DNA from: an uncultured Collinsella sp.
GTDB lineage: Bacteria > Actinomycetota > Coriobacteriia > Coriobacteriales > Coriobacteriaceae
DNA: 12,162 nt
Reading direction: 5' to 3'
Assembly (NCBI GenBank): GCA_902465015.1
Contig: CABQLK010000056.1
Location: 1 to 12,162, forward strand
The notes beneath the pieces are model-generated. The model saw only the letters and a list, made by a program, of their open reading frames with translations. It made no database searches and was not told the origin of the DNA. Of the stretch, positions 7,079 through 12,162 are shown piece by piece. Position numbers and translations under genes: made by a program. How positions within the stretch are numbered: the first letter of the stretch is position 1; each line of letters opens with the position of its first letter.

Positions 7079-7186
7079 CTTCTTTTCCTCTGCTTTCTGC
7101 TCGAATCCCATTTGATCTAAATCTGTCTGTCTGTGTCTTAGCATCTAGTTCGCTACGTCTCGCCCCGCTCTCTGTGGGGCTGCCAG
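7079..7186 (-). other. Spacer between the two pilin genes with small hairpin and TCTG repeat
   Basis: This 108-base gap contains a weak GCCCC/GGGGC stem with a 9-base loop at about 7163-7181, not followed by a T-run, and a short (TCTG)3 run near 7123-7134. I see no convincing promoter. Read-through from the upstream pilin gene is the simplest view, with the hairpin possibly setting relative mRNA levels. Confidence 0.35.
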
Positions 7187-8854
7187 CTACTCTTTATGGC
7201 TGCCACCTCCCCGCTTGACCAGAAGCGCGACCACGATGAGCGCGGCTCCGGCGACCGCTGCGGCGGCCGCGGCGTACATTGCCATATCGCCAGTCGAGGG
7301 CATAAAGCCTCCGGTGGTAATGCTAGGGGGTGTGCCGGTGGGCGTGTTGATGAGCGACGCCTCAAGGCTGCCCGTCGACCCGTCCGCGCTGTCGGCGCGC
7401 AGGGGCGACTCGGCCGTGATGGTGAGCTTGGGCTTGGCGGCGGCCACCTGGTCGACGTCCAGGCCCTCGGCCTTGACCGTCACGGAGCGCGTACCCTCAA
7501 AGGCGGTATAGCCCTTGGGCGCCTTGAGCTCGCGGACCTCCAGCTTGCCCGAGTCCACGCCCGAGACGGTCACGCGGCCGTCCTCGCCCGTGGTGACGGT
7601 GGCCTTGCCCTCCGCATCCCACGTGCCGTCGGCCGCCAGCGTGCGACCGCGGTCGTCGGCGATGCTCAGGACCGCCCCGGCAAGCGGCTTGTCGCCGTCG
7701 CTGCCTCGCTTGGTGAGCGCGAGATCCCAGGTGTAGGCGCACGCGTCGTCGCTCGGCGTGCGGGTGAAGCCGGCGTCGCCGGACTGGTCGGCAAAGGGAG
7801 AGCGCGGGTAGCGCAGGTAGACCTCGTTGGGGTTGCCCTTCGCGATGCCGTGGCTGCATGCGCTGTTGAGCGGCGCGTTGTACACGGCGACCACGCGGGC
7901 GCCCGCGGTAAAGGCGTCGGCCCCGCCGAGCGCGGCGATCAGGTCGCCGGTGCGCACGGTGAAGGTTCCGTCCGCCGCTACCTTGGTGGCGCACTGGGAC
8001 GTGATGTCGGTCCAGCCCTTCGCGGGCTCGGTGCCGGCGCGGCCGTCCTTACCGGTCGAGACGGCGTCAAAGCCGCCGTCCGCGCCCGCCGCTACGTACA
8101 CGCGCATGCTCGCGGCGACCTTGGAGGAGTCGAGCCCCGCGCCCATGGTGTCGACGAACTGCACCGTATAGGTGTCGTAGGCGGTAAGTCCCGCCGGGAC
8201 CGTGGCAGAGAGGCGCCAGTACAGGTCGTCGGCGACCGTGGCGTCGGCGGCCTTCTGCCAGGCGGCGGTGCCGTCCTCCAACACGTGCTTGGCGACCTTG
8301 GGCGTCGCGGCCTTGGGCTTGACGGTGACGGCGCCGCCGCCGACCAGCGCCATGATCGGCGCGGTGCCGGCCTCGCCCTGGGAAATGGCGTCGTCTTTGG
8401 CGACGATGAGCCAATAGCCGCAGGGCAGCTCGGCCGCCGTGCCCGCGTTAAGGGCCACAGGCTCGGCGCCAGAGCTCTGGAGGGAACGAGCGAACTGTGC
8501 GCTCAGCGCGCTCGTAAGGTGGGAATCGTTGTTGAGCCACTCGGCAGCTTCCTGCGCGGTGGTCTGGGATTTGGGCATGCCGGCGCCGTGCAGCACGGGC
8601 AGGACGGCGTCGCGCGCGGCATCGCTTGCCCAGGCGAGGTCGGTGGCGATCTTGGCGTCGCTGTCGCCGTCGACGACGTTGGCGCTAAAGATCTGGTAGG
8701 CGTCGTAGCTGCGCGCCACGGTGCCGCTCACCGTGATGGAACCGGTCGAGGTCGGCACGGCCTGCGCGGAAGCGGGGAACACAACCGCGCAGGTGCCGAT
8801 CAGGAGGGCAAGCAGCGCAAACAAGATCGGGAAGGAGCAAACTTTCTTATTCAC
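7187..8854 (-). CDS. Isopeptide-forming fimbrial pilin, MPSTG sorting signal (second pilin)
   Basis: This 555-residue secreted pilin is a paralog of the next gene: both share a Y..(Y/G).QIF.A opening, AWAS, a (Q)(D/E)AA(D/E)WLN helix and GYWL. It has a signal peptide at 1-32 (AQA/VP), VTVKPKAATPK at about 176-186 holding the likely pilin lysine, and a C-terminal SpaA-like domain with E-box LEVRELKAPKGY (E442). The end is MPSTG at 518-522, an Ala-rich membrane helix and a KRGGGSHKE tail. MPSTG instead of LPXTG is unusual but sits in the right place. The mature part has four cysteines (PCGYW, SQCAT, SACSH, DACAY), so disulfides are possible. I chose GTG 8854 because GGGAGGT lies seven bases before it and the signal peptide then has normal length. 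Its first eight bases overlap the adhesin stop. It could be a base/ancillary pilin or a second shaft pilin. Confidence 0.88.
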   Translation of the reverse strand: MNKKVCSFPILFALLALLIGTCAVVFPASAQAVPTSTGSITVSGTVARSYDAYQIFSANVVDGDSDAKIATDLAWASDAARDAVLPVLHGAGMPKSQTTAQEAAEWLNNDSHLTSALSAQFARSLQSSGAEPVALNAGTAAELPCGYWLIVAKDDAISQGEAGTAPIMALVGGGAVTVKPKAATPKVAKHVLEDGTAAWQKAADATVADDLYWRLSATVPAGLTAYDTYTVQFVDTMGAGLDSSKVAASMRVYVAAGADGGFDAVSTGKDGRAGTEPAKGWTDITSQCATKVAADGTFTVRTGDLIAALGGADAFTAGARVVAVYNAPLNSACSHGIAKGNPNEVYLRYPRSPFADQSGDAGFTRTPSDDACAYTWDLALTKRGSDGDKPLAGAVLSIADDRGRTLAADGTWDAEGKATVTTGEDGRVTVSGVDSGKLEVRELKAPKGYTAFEGTRSVTVKAEGLDVDQVAAAKPKLTITAESPLRADSADGSTGSLEASLINTPTGTPPSITTGGFMPSTGDMAMYAAAAAAVAGAALIVVALLVKRGGGSHKE

Positions 8855-11800
8855 GACGCTTACCTCCCTTCGCATTCGCCTTGCGACGAATGTGCATCCA
8901 GGCCGCAGCAGCGCAAAGCACCGCCGCGCCGGCAAGGTACGTCAGAGTGACGCCCGACATACCAGAAAGGGGCAAAGAGGTTGAGTAGGTGTTGGTGAAG
9001 GTGGAGGCGGGAATGGCGTCGGGCGCGGCGGCGGAGGGTTCAACCACGACGCCCTGCCCGTTCTCGCCAAGGGTGTTGCCCATGTCGTCCTTCATCTGCG
9101 TAACGGTGGTAGAGGTGGTAAGACCGGTGTACTTGCCAGTGGTCTCATTCATGACGGCCTTCACCGTGACGGCAACCTGGTACTCGGCCTTGGAGTAGCG
9201 GAGCTTATCGATGGCACCGGTGGTAGGCGCGACCTCCTTCACCGTGTAGGTGTAGGTCCTGGCGTAGTCATCCGCCGTACCGGGGATATCGGACAGGTGC
9301 GACTTGTTGAACGTCATGGCGCCAAAGGTCGCCGTGATGTTGTTGGGCTTGGCGGCGTCGGTCTCCCCTGCTGCGGGTGCAATGGAGAGGTCTGCCGGGT
9401 TAGGAATGGGCACGTTGGTTGCGTAATCCCCCGTAGCCTCGATGTTGAAGTCGAACGCAACGTATTTCCCGCTGGAATCCTTCGGCCAGTCCGTATTACG
9501 GACGGACTTAGTCACCGGGATTTCCACGGACGTGGTGGTGAGAGAATCGGAGATGTACGTAGTGCCCTCAACAATGCTCGGTTTCTTTCCCTCGGTCCAC
9601 GCAATGGAACCGTCCGCCTTGGACACCGTGAACTCGTAGGTTGTCTGGTTCAGCTCGTAGCCAAACGGCGCCTGGGTCTCCGTGAGCGTGTACGTGCCCG
9701 GCAGCAGACCCTCGAGCTTGAACTTGCCATCGGCGGGATCAGAATCTGCCCACTTGTTGCTGACAGCTTCCGCATTCGTATCGTTATCAATCACAGTCAG
9801 GGATGCAGCGTCCGGAATTTCGGCACCATCGGCATCCTTTACCTTGGTAAGCGCCCACTCGGAACCAGCCAAAGGAGTGTGTCCCGTGTCGCTCTCCTCA
9901 ACCTTGGTCCAAGACACCGTACCGGTGATCTTGGTGTTGGAGATGGCGCCCGTGGTGTTGGAATCATCGAATGAAACGAGCTTATTTCCGTTCACCGTGT
10001 CCACATGACCCTGAACATAGTTCACCTGCTCGCCGGTGTTGTTCATGGTTGCGTAGTAGATGGTGTCCGACTTCTGATAACCAGCCGGCGCCTTGACCTC
10101 GCGAATGTAGTACATGAAGTAGTCTTTATCGTTGGGATCGCCAATTTTGGCCTTCTGATTCAAATAGTTGAACTGAAGCTCGCCATCATCCGAAGAGTAA
10201 TCATTGGCACCGCCATCCGTTACCGTAACGATGGGATTCGTCTCATTCTTGGCATCATCGACAGTGCCGTATATCGTCCACGAGGAACCAGAAAGCGGCG
10301 TCATGCCGTCCGCAGCGTCGACCTTGCTCCACGCAATGGCAGAGCCGTCCGGTGTATACGACCCAGACCACGGGAAGTTGTGACGCTCCTGATCCATATC
10401 GATGACGGAAGCCGAGTTACCCTCGAGATTTGTGAAGTTGTACGCGATCTTAGGGTTGTTCATCATGAAATCTTCGCCCACGTACACACGACCGTTGGTG
10501 GTCACATGGTCGTCGAAGCTTCCGTTGGGAACGAGAATCGATCCGAGCATAGCAGCGGCGGGGTCATCGTCGGTCCACTTGCCGTCCCCGCCGCCATTGC
10601 CCCAGTCGCTTCTACCCTCGCCCGCAATGCCACCACGGATGGTGAGGCTCGTGGTATCGACAAAATTCCACATGATGGACTGGGAGGCCAGCGAGTATTT
10701 CGCGCGAAGGTCTTTATCGGCGTTACTCTCATAACCGCGAGATATTTCTGTATCGCCCCACCAGAAGCGCCAGCCATTGTGGAACTCGACAGGACCAGCA
10801 CCTGTAACGTTCACGACAATGGATGCGCCTTCGGGGACATTGGTGAACTTAAAGTCGACGCCGCGGTAGTAGACGCCATCCTTCAAGTTGGAGAGCTCGG
10901 AACCGGCAATGGTGAAGACCTGTTGCATAGAAGTTCCATCGCCGGTAAAGGTGATAAGTCGCTCGGTGTTGCAAATCTTATAGTTCGGGATTCTGGTATC
11001 AAGCGCACCGGAAACAGACTTCTCACTACCATCGAAAGTGAGTGTATAGCTTGTTCCCTTGTTATCGTACTTGTTGATTGCGTAGCTGTTGTCGCTAATT
11101 GCGGAACCATCCGTAACTGTGCCGGTATTTGCAAACGAGGCGAGCTGTTTCGATAGCTTCGAGAGGTATCCATCTGCACCGTTGTAGCTCGAATAATCGT
11201 TACCGTTAACATTAGTCAAATCAACATTTTGATTGAACAGGTCGCTCTTCAGAGCATCCGAGCCCTCGAACCAATTACCTTGCTTTTTCACGACAGACTG
11301 GCGCCCGTTGTTAGCATTCGAATCCCAATAGGAATAGGTAATGGGACCGGCGATCTGCGCGGTGTAGTCATAGCCGGTATTCTCTTTCGACTTGCCGACC
11401 CAGGCACCCCTGGTCCAAGCACCAACCGTCGCAGTATCTGAGGTCGTTCCCAGACCGGTGTTCATGTTCTGAATCGAGCTGTTTATACCGGCGACCGCAA
11501 GCACTGTACTACGGTCGACAGGACGAAACTGAGAACCAAAACCAACGGTGCCGAAACGGAAGCCATCGCCGCTCCAACTCGCCTTGATAGGATTCATGGC
11601 AAGCTTGCCACGGACCAAGGTAAGGCCCTCCGCCTCAGCGGCATATGAGCCGGTGGGGGCGTTCTTCGCATCAAGATTACTAGTGTCGCTCGGCTTACCA
11701 CCGATGTACATGTCGCGGCCGACGTAGGTGGCCACGCCGGGATCGGGGGTGGAGACATCGATATTCGTACCGATACCGATAGACGTGGGAACATAAATTC

Positions 11801-12142
11801 CCTTCTCCACGGTGGCCGTCGCTCTCGCTGAAGCCGCATTCGCACTCTGAGCCTGCTCAGCACTATTTGAAGAGCCAGCCTCGCCGCCATTGGTCTCGTC
11901 GCTATTCTGGTTTTCGGCATCCTCGCTGGTGTTATCTACAGCAGCGGACTCACTTGAGGAACCCCCCCCATCACAGTTTTCTCGGTAGAATCTGCCGGGG
12001 CATCGTTGGCAATGGCCTGCGAGATCGGAGGCATGACGAGCGACAGTACCAGGCTCAACACGGAGGCTCCGCACAAAACGCCTGCCAGTACACGGCGCGT
12101 CGCTTTTTTACTCTGCTTAGTTTTTTCTGAATTCGCTTTCAT
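8847..12142 (-). CDS. Large LPLSG-anchored pilus tip-type adhesin, frameshifted at a G8 tract
   Basis: Two frames together make one gene. ATG 12142 (GGGGAGGAG six bases before it) encodes a basic start and signal peptide (18-45, cut near AIA/ND) and reaches a stop after 68 codons. The rest is in another frame and lacks its own start or signal peptide. The switch is at eight Gs; nine Gs would give 1098 residues. In that numbering: a Ser/Asn/Glu/Ala linker (about 62-111), a large head resembling choice-of-anchor-A adhesive domains (about 112-590, with GSILVPNGSF and TTNGRVYVGEDF), two SpaA/Cna_B-like domains (about 590-705 and 735-850, with REVKAPAGY and TETQAPFGY E-boxes), a Spy0128/FctA-like isopeptide domain (about 870-1050, ending FTNTYS), LPLSG at 1057-1061, a membrane helix and a basic tail. 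It heads the pilus cluster and probably binds a host or mucus target, which I cannot name. It could be phase-OFF, permanently broken, rescued by slippage, or a sequencing error. Confidence 0.85.
8862..8868 (-). promoter_or_regulatory. Ribosome binding site that fixes the GTG start of the second pilin
   Basis: On the minus strand GGGAGGT lies seven bases before GTG 8854. The open frame extends further to 8935, but the upstream residues (Arg-rich, no signal peptide shape) come from inside the adhesin gene. The site lies within the adhesin coding sequence, which supports translational coupling. Confidence 0.8.
11962..11969 (-). repeat. Homopolymeric tract of eight Gs (coding strand) interrupting the adhesin
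   Basis: Plus strand shows eight Cs between two As. On the coding strand the signal-peptide frame reads ...TVMGG and then leaves frame, while the downstream frame reads GGGSSSES. One added G (or two removed) joins them. This is the longest G/C run I found in the window, and it lies just behind the signal peptide, where slippage switches of surface proteins are commonly found. Confidence 0.9.
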
Positions 12143-12162
12143 CGATGTCTCCTCCCCAAGAG

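Noticed and set aside
7196..8950. Long plus-strand open frame (584 codons) opposite the second pilin
   Set aside because: It mirrors the GC-rich codon pattern of the minus-strand gene, has low-complexity Gly/Arg/Val/His-rich content, no recognisable domain, and the minus-strand reading has a signal peptide, E-box and sorting signal.
8847..12074. Adhesin starting at an internal ATG at 12074 in the downstream frame
   Set aside because: The first 35 residues are Cys/Arg/His-rich antisense-like sequence with no signal peptide and no ribosome site; the true N-terminus is in the other frame across the G8 tract.

Overview
The window looks like chromosome from a high-GC Gram-positive gut actinobacterium. 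A Coriobacteriia member close to Collinsella is my best guess. This rests on GC-rich codon use in the housekeeping genes, an actinobacterial-type GatCAB amidotransferase, and LPXTG-type pili with a class C sortase. The genus is inference, not read from a marker gene. Every gene I can support lies on the minus strand, so transcription runs from the right end to the left.

Right part (12142 to 5348): a sortase-dependent pilus cluster. First comes a large tip-type adhesin (signal peptide, a choice-of-anchor-A-like head, two SpaA/Cna_B-like domains, one Spy0128/FctA-like domain, LPLSG sorting signal). Then come two paralogous isopeptide pilins, one ending in MPSTG and one in LPLTG. The adhesin is split between two frames at a run of eight Gs (coding strand) just after the signal peptide. 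As written, the gene makes only a 68-residue peptide; a ninth G would restore a 1098-residue protein. This is the strongest candidate for something special here: an ON/OFF slippage switch of a pilus adhesin. The second gene starts with GTG inside the last codons of the adhesin, so the switch may also affect the pilin behind it.

Middle part (5347 to 3864): a strong intrinsic terminator follows the last pilin. Next is a gene-free stretch of about 545 bases full of inverted repeats, some with G-U pairs that favour a plus-strand RNA, then a class C sortase that should polymerise the pilins. Another 326-base gap follows, with three 21-bp tandem repeats, a 57-bp inverted repeat and a short terminator-like hairpin.

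Left part (3537 to 36): gatC-gatA-gatB with TAATG one-base overlaps between the genes, encoding the Asp/Glu-tRNA amidotransferase. GatB carries a Ser/Ala/Glu-rich insertion of roughly 68 residues. The gat genes have no functional link to the pilus; they simply lie downstream.
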